Shown: positions 1 through 5,739 of the stretch, one piece after another
Layout: every line of letters starts with the position of its first letter
Position numbering within the stretch: the stretch's first letter is position 1
Assembly: GCA_024278415.1 (NCBI GenBank)
Contig: JAJRTI010000052.1
Location: 1-15,175, forward strand
Length of the DNA stretch: 15,175 nt
DNA from: Planctomycetota bacterium
Lineage (GTDB): Bacteria; Planctomycetota; Brocadiia; JAJRTI01
Direction: 5' to 3'
Notes under the pieces: model-generated
The model's input: the letters and a program-made list of their open reading frames with translations, nothing else
What the model was told of the DNA's origin: nothing
The model's database searches: none
Position numbers and translations under genes: made by a program

Positions 1-21
1 CGGTTGAGCGCGGTGCCCCAC

Positions 22-81
22 CCCCTTCCCTCTGCCTTTCCGATCCCGCACTTGCGGGATCGGAAAGGCAGAGGGAAGGGG
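22..81. repeat. Perfect 29-bp-arm palindrome, core of nested palindrome I
   Basis: The arms at 22-50 and 53-81 are exact reverse complements, separated by only two bases (51-52). The left arm is pyrimidine-rich, beginning CCCCTTCCCTCTGCC. With the 33-bp hairpin at 108-140 it forms the right part of a composite like the one at 13859-14020. The matching left hairpin would lie before the window start. It is downstream of the minus-strand sugar kinase gene, so it could also act as an mRNA 3' stabiliser, but no T-tract follows it. Confidence 0.85.
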
Positions 82-107
82 AGAATGGTGGGTTTGGGCG
101 CCTTGTT

Positions 108-140
108 CCCAGGGTAGCGGCCTGCGGCCGCAACCCTGGG
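108..140. repeat. 33-bp palindrome, copy 1 (GTAG hairpin)
   Basis: This is a near-perfect hairpin beginning CCCAGGGTAGCGGCC, with loop TGC. It is the same sequence as 13988-14020 except for one base: CAAC here where the other copy has CTAC. Inside it, GTAG at 114-117 leads straight into the stem CGGCC/GGCCG, so it fits the GTAG-plus-hairpin pattern seen elsewhere in the window. The rest of the interval up to 254 holds only a short stem (GACCC/GGGTC near 151-165) and nothing else I recognise. Confidence 0.8.
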
Positions 141-254
141 CGATCATACGGGACCCTCTTGGGGTCTGGGAGGCCGCACGAGAGCGACCTTGCAAGAGTT
201 TGGAGATGTGGGTAAAGGGCAGGGCAGGGGCGCCCGTTCGCGGACGGCTGTATG

Positions 255-1772
255 TTACGTCGCTTCTCTCAACTCCGCCAGCAGGGCGAACGCGTCGCTG
301 AGGCCGTCGAACGCGGCTTGGTGTGCGCGGTGGAGTTTCTCGTAGCGGCTGGCGCGGTCGGGCCGCGGCCGCACGGACGTTTCAGCCGGCAGCATGCGCT
401 GTGCGCCTTCGATGGCCGTGGGGAAGAGGCCTGCGGCCACGCCGGCGAGCACGGCCGCGCCTCGGCAGGCGGCTTCCGTGTTGGACGGCACGCGCACCTC
501 GACCTGGCAAACGTCGGCGAGCAATTGCTGCCAGAGGCGGCTCTTGGCCGCGCCGCCCATGACACGGAGACACTGGACTTCGATGCCTAGCTCGCGCATC
601 ATGTCGAGCGCGCTGCGCGTCTCCATGCACAGGCCTTGCATGACCGCGAACATGATTTCCGCGGTCGTGGTTTGCGGCTGGATGCCGATGAGGCACGCCC
701 GCGGGTCAGGCCGGCGCCAGGGCGACGCCGCGCCGATGAGGTGCGGCAGGAAGAGCATGGGCACGCCGCGCGCGTCGAGCGCTCGCAATTCGTCGTCGAG
801 GTCGCCGCTGTTGATCGCATCCGCATCATCGCCGAGCACGGTCTCGCGCATCTTGTCCCACGCGATGCCGCCGTTGGACATGGCCGCGAGCAGGCCGTAG
901 CGGCCCTCGGCCGTGTGCACGCCCGGCAAGACGCGGCGCTGCGGGTCGAGCAGCAAGCGGTCGGACGCGACGAGCAGCACCCAGGCTGTGCCGCAGGACA
1001 CCATGCCGATGCCTGCGTCGACCACGCCGCAGCCGAGCGCACCGCAGTATTGGTCGTGTCCGCCGCTCGCCACGACGACATCCGCTGGCAGGCCGAGTGA
1101 CCGCACCACGTCCGGCCGTACTGCGCCGACCGCGCGGCCGGACGGGACGATGGGCGCCACGCGGTCCGTCGTGAGACCGACTAACGCAAGGATCTCGTTG
1201 TCCCAATCGCCTTGCCGTAGGTTGTAAAGCCCGGCGATGACTGCGTTCGATGGGTCCGACGCGGCGACGCCGGTGAGCTTGTGCACGAGCCAGTCGTTGA
1301 CCTGCGCGAACGTGTGCGCCGCGGCGAAGAGGTCGGGCCGTGTGTCGCGCCACCAGGCGATCTTCGCGAGCACACCGCCGGCGCCGAGGTTGACGCCGGC
1401 GCGCTCCGCGAAGAAGTCGTCGGCGACGTCTTGGCACAGGCGCGCATACTGCTTGGCTCCGCGCTTGTCGAGCCAGGTGATGGCGTTGGCGAGCGGCGCG
1501 TACGCGGCGTCGACCGGCACGACCGTGCCGCCCTGGGTGGAGAAGGCCAGCGCCTTGATCTCCCCTTTGCCCCCGGCCGCGGCTGCGAGCTTGCGGATGC
1601 CGTTCGCGGCCGCGCGCCACCAGTCGCCGGGGCGCTGCTCGATGAAGCCGGGCTCCGCGTCCGCGAAGTCGTAGCCTTCGCCAAACGTGTCCAGCACGTT
1701 GCCGTCAAGGTCGAACAGAATCGCCTTGGTGCTCGTGGTGCCGGAGTCGATACCGATGAGAAGGGGAAGCAC
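255..1772 (-). CDS. FGGY-family carbohydrate kinase (xylulokinase-like)
   Basis: Predicted cytoplasmic kinase that phosphorylates a sugar or sugar alcohol with ATP. The 505-aa length is normal for the FGGY family. The N-terminal phosphate-binding loop is DSGTTSTK (residues 9-16). EQRPGDWW (45-52) and ITWLDKRG (98-105) match the sugar-binding half. SGGHDQ (237-242) carries the probable catalytic base Asp240, and GGAAKSRLWQQLLAD (406-420) is the C-terminal FGGY signature. The start is a GTG at 1770-1772, chosen because the first motif begins eight residues later; no clear ribosome site precedes it. The divergent neighbour is a cupin related to D-lyxose isomerase, which would supply D-xylulose, so xylulokinase is attractive. 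FGGY substrate specificity cannot be read from sequence alone, and a gluconate, ribulose or erythritol kinase remains possible. The family call is firm and the substrate is inference. Confidence 0.93.
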   Translation of the reverse strand: MLPLLIGIDSGTTSTKAILFDLDGNVLDTFGEGYDFADAEPGFIEQRPGDWWRAAANGIRKLAAAAGGKGEIKALAFSTQGGTVVPVDAAYAPLANAITWLDKRGAKQYARLCQDVADDFFAERAGVNLGAGGVLAKIAWWRDTRPDLFAAAHTFAQVNDWLVHKLTGVAASDPSNAVIAGLYNLRQGDWDNEILALVGLTTDRVAPIVPSGRAVGAVRPDVVRSLGLPADVVVASGGHDQYCGALGCGVVDAGIGMVSCGTAWVLLVASDRLLLDPQRRVLPGVHTAEGRYGLLAAMSNGGIAWDKMRETVLGDDADAINSGDLDDELRALDARGVPMLFLPHLIGAASPWRRPDPRACLIGIQPQTTTAEIMFAVMQGLCMETRSALDMMRELGIEVQCLRVMGGAAKSRLWQQLLADVCQVEVRVPSNTEAACRGAAVLAGVAAGLFPTAIEGAQRMLPAETSVRPRPDRASRYEKLHRAHQAAFDGLSDAFALLAELREAT

Positions 1773-1780
1773 GCGGGGAG

Positions 1781-1798
1781 ATGGTTAATGGTTGATGG
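1781..1798. repeat. Heptamer repeat ATGGTTN (locus 1)
   Basis: Units ATGGTTA (1781-1787), ATGGTTG (1788-1794) and ATGG follow without gaps. They lie eight bases upstream of the GTG start of the minus-strand kinase. The same 18-nt string recurs at 9743-9759, and in inverted, longer form at 9767-9791. Confidence 0.75.
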
Positions 1799-1852
1799 CG
1801 TCTGCGTCCGCCGAACGGCGGATTGATGGGCGGCATCCGCGCATGGAAGGTC

Positions 1853-1881
1853 ATGGTAGCATGTCGCCAATAGGGCTGCAA
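1853..1881 (-). promoter_or_regulatory. Possible promoter of the FGGY kinase
   Basis: On the minus strand, TTGCAG (1881-1876) and TACCAT (1858-1853) are separated by 17 bases and point at the kinase start about 80 bases away. The -35 match is only 3/6 and the -10 match 4/6, so this is weak. Confidence 0.25.
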
Positions 1882-1900
1882 TTCTGGCGGATTTGGGGCT

Positions 1901-1929
1901 TTGACAGCCGCTTCCTCACCGAGTATCTT
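1901..1929 (+). promoter_or_regulatory. Probable sigma-70-type promoter of the cupin gene
   Basis: A consensus TTGACA (1901-1906) is followed after 17 bases by TATCTT (1924-1929). The only plus-strand gene downstream is the cupin at 2202, which gives a leader of about 265 nt that includes the paired-hairpin repeat at 2042-2105. The -10 box carries C at its fourth position, as do other candidate boxes in this window. Apart from this site, the minus-strand promoter candidate, a small hairpin at 1807-1822 and the repeats, the 1773-2201 interval appears non-coding. Confidence 0.5.
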
Positions 1930-2041
1930 CAGCCATGAGTTTCCCCAGAATACGCGACGGTTCCATCTCAATGCCGGTGGGGCCGGGAGGTTGTGACGAC
2001 CGTGATGTGCACACAAGCGGAATGGGCGAGCCGGCTGTTCA

Positions 2042-2105
2042 GTAGTAGGGCGATTCACCGCCCGTTGCTTCGGGCGGAAGGACGGGCGATAAATCGCCCT
2101 ACTAC
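2042..2105. repeat. Paired inverted REP (BIME-like), copy A
   Basis: A 64-nt element made of arms 2042-2065 and 2082-2105 (24 nt each, two mismatches) around a 16-nt spacer. Each arm starts GTAGTA when read inward, then forms its own small hairpin (GGGCG/CGCCC on the left, GGGCGA/TCGCCC on the right). The arms are shared almost exactly with copy B at 8206-8269, while the 16-nt spacer differs. It lies in the predicted 5' leader of the cupin gene. Confidence 0.85.
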
Positions 2106-2189
2106 CAGCCAGCGGCATTGGCCGCTCAGATCAGAAAACCTGCGTGGGGAGACGCCTGTATCTTCCGCGGCTTGACAGCCATGAGCCAG

Positions 2190-2195
2190 AAGGAG
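2190..2195 (+). promoter_or_regulatory. Ribosome binding site fixing the cupin start
   Basis: AAGGAG ends six bases before the ATG at 2202. This favours 2202 over the in-frame ATGs at 2181 and 2118. Confidence 0.75.
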
Positions 2196-2201
2196 TGCGA
2201 C

Positions 2202-2681
2202 ATGTCCGAGAGCAAGTATGCCGACGTGGAGCTTCAGGGAGCCGAGCGCGAGGATGCCGTACGCCAGGTTCTCGCGCGCATCGAGGAGTGGGGGTTGCGC
2301 ATGCCCAACGTGGAGCCGTTGCCGTTGCACTTCGGGCTGCACGATTTCCACAACGTGGGCGAGACGGAGTTCTGGGTGGCCAACGAATCCGATGCCGGGT
2401 ATTGCGGCAAGTTCCTGTTCGTGTTCGACGGCCAGACGTGCCCGTATCATCGGCACGCGAAGAAGCACGAGACGTTCTTCGTGGTTAAGGGCCGCGTGCG
2501 CATGCGCATCGATGAGGGCGTGCGCGAACTGGGCGCAGGCGACGTGTTGCCCATGCCGCCGGGCATGGGGCATTCCTTCACCGGCATGGGGGATGCGCTG
2601 CTGCTCGAAGTGTCCATGCCGTCGCTGCTTCAGGACAACTTCTTCGAGGACAAGCGCATTGGGCAAGGCGGGGTGATTTGA
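2202..2681 (+). CDS. Cupin-fold protein, D-lyxose ketol-isomerase-like
   Basis: A 159-aa single-domain cupin, predicted cytoplasmic and metal-binding. Cupin motif 1 is complete: G77, then His83 and His85 (YHRH), Glu90 and Gly97. Motif 2 is G113 to His124 in GDVLPMPPGMGH. These four residues (two His, Glu, His) are the usual metal ligands. The preceding part (LHDFHNVGETEFWVANE) reminds me of the region before the metal site of D-lyxose isomerases, which interconvert D-lyxose and D-xylulose, and the divergent sugar kinase supports a sugar role. It is shorter than the classic D-lyxose isomerases (about 225 aa), so another sugar isomerase or a non-catalytic cupin is possible. The start at 2202 is set by AAGGAG six bases upstream. 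An in-frame extension to 2118 adds sequence running into the 3' side of the upstream repeat and is unlikely. Fold confident, function tentative. Confidence 0.85.
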   Translation: MSESKYADVELQGAEREDAVRQVLARIEEWGLRMPNVEPLPLHFGLHDFHNVGETEFWVANESDAGYCGKFLFVFDGQTCPYHRHAKKHETFFVVKGRVRMRIDEGVRELGAGDVLPMPPGMGHSFTGMGDALLLEVSMPSLLQDNFFEDKRIGQGGVI

Positions 2682-2760
2682 GGCGGCGGCCTGCTCTGGC
2701 GTGCGTGGCAGCGGGTGCGGGAGGAACACGACGCGACTGCAAGCGGGTTACGTCGCGCTT

Positions 2761-2781
2761 GTAGTAGGCCCGTGAGGGCCT
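2761..2781 (+). repeat. Single GTAG hairpin (REP-like)
   Basis: GTAG at 2761-2764 is followed by T and the stem AGGCCC (2766-2771), loop GTGA and stem GGGCCT (2776-2781). It is the only copy of this stem sequence here. It stands 27 bases before the tandem array and has the opposite orientation to it. Confidence 0.6.
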
Positions 2782-2807
2782 TCCGCTCGGGGGGTGATTC
2801 GCCATCG

Positions 2808-3013
2808 GAGCAGAGGGCGCCCTTACGGTCGCCACTGCGAGCAGAGGCGCCCTTACGGTCGCCACTACGAGCAGAGGCGCCCTTACGGTCGCCACTACGA
2901 GCAGAGGCGCCCTTACGGTCGCCACTACGAGCAGAGGCGCCCTTACGGTCGCCACTACGAGCAGGGGCGCCCTTACGGTCGCCACTGCGAGCAGAGGGCG
3001 CCCTTACGGTCGC
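2808..3013 (-). repeat. Tandem array of a 30-bp GTAG hairpin unit, about 7 copies
   Basis: The core GGCGCCCTTACGGTCGC starts at 2816, 2846, 2876, 2906, 2936, 2966 and 2997, an exact 30-bp period until the last step of 31. On the minus strand each unit reads GTAGT (GCAGT in the first and sixth), then stem GGCGACC, loop GTAA and stem GGGCGCC with one mismatch, then a linker TCTGCTC. The last copy is degenerate. The array fills most of the gap between the cupin gene and the convergent secreted-protein gene. The units are contiguous with no unique spacers, so it is not a CRISPR. Several frames stay open across it, giving 10-residue repeats such as ATVRAPLLVV, but nothing suggests they are translated. 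Confidence 0.92.
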
Positions 3014-3056
3014 ATTGCGGTGGCGCCGTGTTCGCCACCTCGGCCGTGACAGGACA

Positions 3057-3713
3057 CTAGCGTCGCTTCCCTTTCCGGGCCGCCTTCATCCGCTCCACGA
3101 ACTGAGCCAGTTGCTCCCGCACATCCCTACCGATGCCATACGTTGGGAGGCCGTCTGCCACCTCCTTGGCCTTTTTCTCCTCGCCAAGCACGCCATACAC
3201 GATTGCTCGGCATGCCACGAGCACACAATGGCGCGCCCCCGTCTTGGCAAGCTTGGCTTGGCCCACGTCGTCGAGAATCTGAAACGGCTCGTCCCGGCGC
3301 CCATAGCGGACGCAAAGCTTCGTGATGCCGGCGATGTTCCGAAACTTCTCTTCATAGTTGGCAGTGAAGGGGTCGCGGTCGAAGCCCTTCCTGAAGTTCA
3401 TCACCATGAGACCCAGGAGCCCGCCGCTCAGCCGTCGCCCCAGCTTCACATCCAGCCGCTTGGGTTGGGCAGGGAGCGCGTCGATGGGGTTGATCTTGGC
3501 CACGCGGTCCGCGCGGATCAAGAGCGCGCCGCGAGGCGTATCGAGTTTGAAGTAGCCGTCGGCAAAGTCAAGAAGGTCGCCCGATACAGTCGAGCCGTCG
3601 ACCAAGGTGAACGTGGCATAGTTGGCGCTCTTGGCCGGGCCATCTTCCGCGGCCGCACACAGGGCGGCGAAGGCCAGCACCAGAGCGAAAGCACATCGTC
3701 TGCGTTGGGGCAT
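3057..3713 (-). CDS. Secreted protein of unknown function with N-terminal Sm-like motif
   Basis: I do not recognise a named family. The 218-aa product begins with a clear signal peptide: MPQRRR, then a hydrophobic run (about residues 7-19) and a likely cleavage after CAAA near residue 22. Residues about 31-62 (YATFTLVDGSTVSG, then FKLDTPRGALLIRADRVAKI) look like a short beta-barrel of the kind seen in bacterial Sm-like extracellular modules; this is inference. The C-terminal half is mixed helix and ends in a very basic tail (KAARKGKRR). The start at 3713 is chosen because the ATG is one base after the stop of the upstream dehydrogenase gene and gives a proper signal peptide. The longer frame from 3752 would overlap that gene. 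The spacing implies cotranscription and translational coupling. Its likely location is the periplasm or outside the cell. Confidence 0.8.
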   Translation of the reverse strand: MPQRRRCAFALVLAFAALCAAAEDGPAKSANYATFTLVDGSTVSGDLLDFADGYFKLDTPRGALLIRADRVAKINPIDALPAQPKRLDVKLGRRLSGGLLGLMVMNFRKGFDRDPFTANYEEKFRNIAGITKLCVRYGRRDEPFQILDDVGQAKLAKTGARHCVLVACRAIVYGVLGEEKKAKEVADGLPTYGIGRDVREQLAQFVERMKAARKGKRR

Positions 3714-3714
3714 G

Positions 3715-4698
3715 TCACGTGTCCCGAATGAATTGCCTGATGTCGTCCACAACCGTGTCTGCTACCTCGAAGCCATCCTGCTCGGCGCGACGTTTGTTTT
3801 CGAACGAGCGCTCGCCGGGCAAGAGCACGCGGTCTCGCCCGGCTTCAGGCCGAGCGGATTTTACCGCGTCTAAGAGCACTTGTGCGCGGGCGTGAAACTC
3901 GTCGAGCGGCACGAACAAATCCGGCTTGAGCAGCACCATGGCGTAGCCATAGTCAAGGGCCATGGGCGGGATGGGCGTGGCGCCGACGAACGCGGTGCAC
4001 AGGAGCTGTGCGAAGATGGCGAGGCCGGAGCCCTTGTGGCCACCGAAGGTCTTGACCGCGCCGGCCATGCACGCCTGGGGCGAAGTGGTGGGCCGGCCAT
4101 CGGCGTCGAACCCGACGCCCTCTGGGAGCGCCTCGCCGCGGGCGATGAGCGTGTTCATGAAGCCGTTGGTCATCTCGGCGATGCTGAAGTCCAGCACGAC
4201 CGGGTCGCCGAGCGTGGGCGCTCCAAGCGCGATGGGGTTCGTGCCGAACACGGGGGTTGTTGCGCCGTAGGGCGCGGTGCGCGGGAAGCAGTCGCACGTG
4301 AGCGCGCAGATGAAGCCTTGGGCCGCCGCGCGCCAGGCGTAGTAGCCGGCGACGCCGCAATGGTCGCTGTTGCGGATGCCCACGACGCAAACGCCGGCAT
4401 GCCGCGCCTTGTCCATGGCCTGGTCGAGCGCGGCGCGCAGCACGACGTAGCCGAACTGTGTGCCCGCGTCGAGGTGGAGGCATGCCGGCTCGTCCTTGAG
4501 CACCTTCACCGGCGCGATCGTCTTCTTGCGGTAGCGGTCGGCCAAGCCGATGACGCGGCACAGCCCGTGCGTGGGCTTGCCCCATAGCTCGGCTTCGACG
4601 AGCACGTCTGCGACGGCCGAGGCTTCGTCGTGGGCCATGCCGGCCTTGGCGAACGCGGCGCGGCACAGCTCGTGTGCTTTGTTGGCCGTCAGGATCAC
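3715..4698 (-). CDS. Ldh-family NAD(P)-dependent oxidoreductase (malate/L-lactate/ureidoglycolate dehydrogenase type)
   Basis: A 327-aa cytoplasmic dehydrogenase of the Ldh_2 superfamily, whose members oxidise 2-hydroxy acids or reduce the keto acids with NAD(P). The length is typical. Diagnostic blocks are KPTHGL (His44), NSDHCGVAGYYA (His113), VFGTNPIA (150-157), LDFSIAEMTNG (169-179) and GGHKGSGLAI (219-228). The start is GTG at 4696-4698; the ATG two bases further out runs straight into TGA in its own frame. The gene follows the ATPase reading frame by 48 bases and is followed after one base by the secreted-protein gene, so it is probably in the same transcript. Substrate is not predictable: malate, lactate, ureidoglycolate, 2,3-diketo-L-gulonate and delta-piperideine-2-carboxylate enzymes all share this fold. 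No obvious pathway partner lies next to it. Confidence 0.92.
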   Translation of the reverse strand: MILTANKAHELCRAAFAKAGMAHDEASAVADVLVEAELWGKPTHGLCRVIGLADRYRKKTIAPVKVLKDEPACLHLDAGTQFGYVVLRAALDQAMDKARHAGVCVVGIRNSDHCGVAGYYAWRAAAQGFICALTCDCFPRTAPYGATTPVFGTNPIALGAPTLGDPVVLDFSIAEMTNGFMNTLIARGEALPEGVGFDADGRPTTSPQACMAGAVKTFGGHKGSGLAIFAQLLCTAFVGATPIPPMALDYGYAMVLLKPDLFVPLDEFHARAQVLLDAVKSARPEAGRDRVLLPGERSFENKRRAEQDGFEVADTVVDDIRQFIRDT

Positions 4699-4746
4699 AT
4701 CGCGCCTCGCGGTCAGTACTGCTCGCCGCCGCGCCGCTGCCCGGGG

Positions 4747-5064
4747 TCAGGCCGATGCTTTGGCTGGCTTCAGGTGCTTGATGAGGGTCACTTGGTTGCC
4801 CTTCTCATTGTAGCGCACCTCGTCCATGAACTCCCTGGACAGCAGAATGCCGAACCCGCCTTCCCGCAGTCCGAGCTTCTCGCGGATCTCCATGTGCGCG
4901 ATGGGGTCGTCGCCCTTGGACGCGTGCGGGAGATTGTTCGGGTCGAATCCCTCGCCTTGGTCGGTGATGACGAACGTGAGATCCTTGTCGGTGATGGTGT
5001 AGTCGAGAGTGACGGAGAGGTCGCGCTGCTGCTTGTTGCCCCATTCGATGGCATTGTGGCCCAT
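4747..5064 (-). CDS. RsbW-like GHKL ATPase domain, C-terminal fragment of a receiver-ATPase protein
   Basis: This 105-aa frame begins with ATG immediately after the TAA that ends the receiver frame and stays in the same phase. It starts MGHNAIEWGN, the second half of the ATPase N-box, and continues with DQGEGFDP (G1 box, ADP binding) and EGGFGILLSREFMDEV (G2 box), then the strand NQVTLIKHL. The order and spacing fit the serine kinase/anti-sigma family (RsbW, SpoIIAB). The domain's first strand and helix, and the N-box residues YAVL, are at the end of the upstream frame. A standalone product would lack the catalytic Glu and about 50 residues of the fold. It could be made by reinitiation at the abutting ATG, by stop readthrough, or not at all if the TAA is a disabling mutation or a sequence error. 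In full-length relatives such proteins act in partner-switching control of sigma factors. Confidence 0.8.
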   Translation of the reverse strand: MGHNAIEWGNKQQRDLSVTLDYTITDKDLTFVITDQGEGFDPNNLPHASKGDDPIAHMEIREKLGLREGGFGILLSREFMDEVRYNEKGNQVTLIKHLKPAKASA

Positions 5065-5604
5065 TTAGAGCACCGCGTACTTGATCTTGTGCGCGATGCT
5101 CTCGTCCAAGTCGGTATGGGCGAAGAGGCTGCTCAGGAGGTCGTTGACCTGGTCGAGGTAGCTCAGGTCCGACTCGATCGTCATGGTCACGCGGCCCCGC
5201 ACACCGTGGCCTTTCATCTCGTCGGCCCAGTCGAAAGCCAACTCGATGCAGTCCAGCAGGGCCTTCGGGCTGCACGGTTTGGTCAGGTAGAAATTGGCGC
5301 CCACTTGCAGGCCATGCACGCGGTCCGCCTCCTTGGAGAGGGCGGTGAGCATGATGATGGGCAGGAGGTTCGTGTCGCGGTGGGTCTTGAGTCGCTTGCA
5401 GACTTCAAGCCCGTCCATGCCCTCCATCATGACGTCAAGCACGATCGCGTCGGGCTTTTCCTCTTGCGCAATTTTGAGCGCAGTCTTCCCGTCGTACGCG
5501 AGCAGGGGTCGATGCCCCATACCCGACACCAACTCCCCGACCATGCCGCAGAGGTCTCGGTCGTCGTCGACGATCAGAACAACGCGTTGTTTGTCCTCTG
5601 GCAT
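5065..5604 (-). CDS. Response regulator receiver domain plus first part of an RsbW-like ATPase, ended by in-frame TAA
   Basis: Residues 7-125 are a complete receiver: acidic pocket Asp13-Asp14, phospho-acceptor Asp57 in VLDVMMEGMDG, Thr87 in IIMLTA and Lys109-Pro110 in LTKP. It is therefore expected to be phosphorylated by a histidine kinase. From about residue 132 (HGVRGRVTMTIESDLSYL) the protein enters an RsbW-type ATPase domain, but it stops at KIKYAVL (179 aa). The next codon is TAA (5067-5065) and then the frame continues as ATG GGC CAC AAT, giving the rest of the ATPase. A single G-to-T change, GAA to TAA, explains the break. The ATG at 5604 has only a poor ribosome site. The gene is first in the minus-strand run towards 3057. 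Receiver-RsbW fusions usually link a phosphorelay to sigma or anti-sigma partner switching. Confidence 0.88.
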   Translation of the reverse strand: MPEDKQRVVLIVDDDRDLCGMVGELVSGMGHRPLLAYDGKTALKIAQEEKPDAIVLDVMMEGMDGLEVCKRLKTHRDTNLLPIIMLTALSKEADRVHGLQVGANFYLTKPCSPKALLDCIELAFDWADEMKGHGVRGRVTMTIESDLSYLDQVNDLLSSLFAHTDLDESIAHKIKYAVL

Positions 5605-5669
5605 ACGCGTCGTAGCGGTCCTTCGCTAGGCTTGGGTGGGAACACCATGAGCGCCGCCTTCGCACTGAC

Positions 5670-5698
5670 AAACTACCAGCCATGCTCTGCAAAATCAA
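5670..5698 (-). promoter_or_regulatory. Possible promoter of the response-regulator gene
   Basis: On the minus strand TTGATT (5698-5693), a 17-base gap and TAGTTT (5675-5670) lie about 65 bases upstream of the ATG at 5604. The match is 4/6 and 3/6, so this is a weak candidate in the only gap in front of this operon. Confidence 0.25.
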
Positions 5699-5709
5699 GC
5701 GCGGATGGG

Positions 5710-5739
5710 CCTCGCCAGGACCGCCCACGGCTGGCGAGG
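5710..5739 (-). terminator. Hairpin directly after the dprA stop codon
   Basis: Stem CCTCGCCAG/CTGGCGAGG (5731-5739 with 5710-5718 on the minus strand) has an inner CCG/CGG pairing. It starts one base after the dprA TGA. No T-run follows directly, so it may stabilise the 3' end rather than terminate on its own. Confidence 0.4.

Noticed and set aside
1935..2045. Small open frame of about 36 codons in the cupin leader
   Set aside because: No ribosome site, ends in the repeat, and no recognisable peptide.
2172..2177. TTGACA just before the cupin gene as a -35 box
   Set aside because: No -10-like hexamer at 16-18 bases, and the position would put the transcript start inside the gene.
2578..2985. 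Minus-strand frame encoding repeats of ATVRAPLLVV
   Set aside because: Produced by the tandem array (30 is divisible by 3), overlaps the cupin gene, and has no ribosome site.
2808..3013. CRISPR array
   Set aside because: Repeats are contiguous with no unique spacers, and there are no cas genes.
2715..3731. Plus-strand frame of 338 codons with a 10-residue repeat
   Set aside because: Its repeat part is the 30-bp tandem array and the rest is antisense to the secreted-protein gene.
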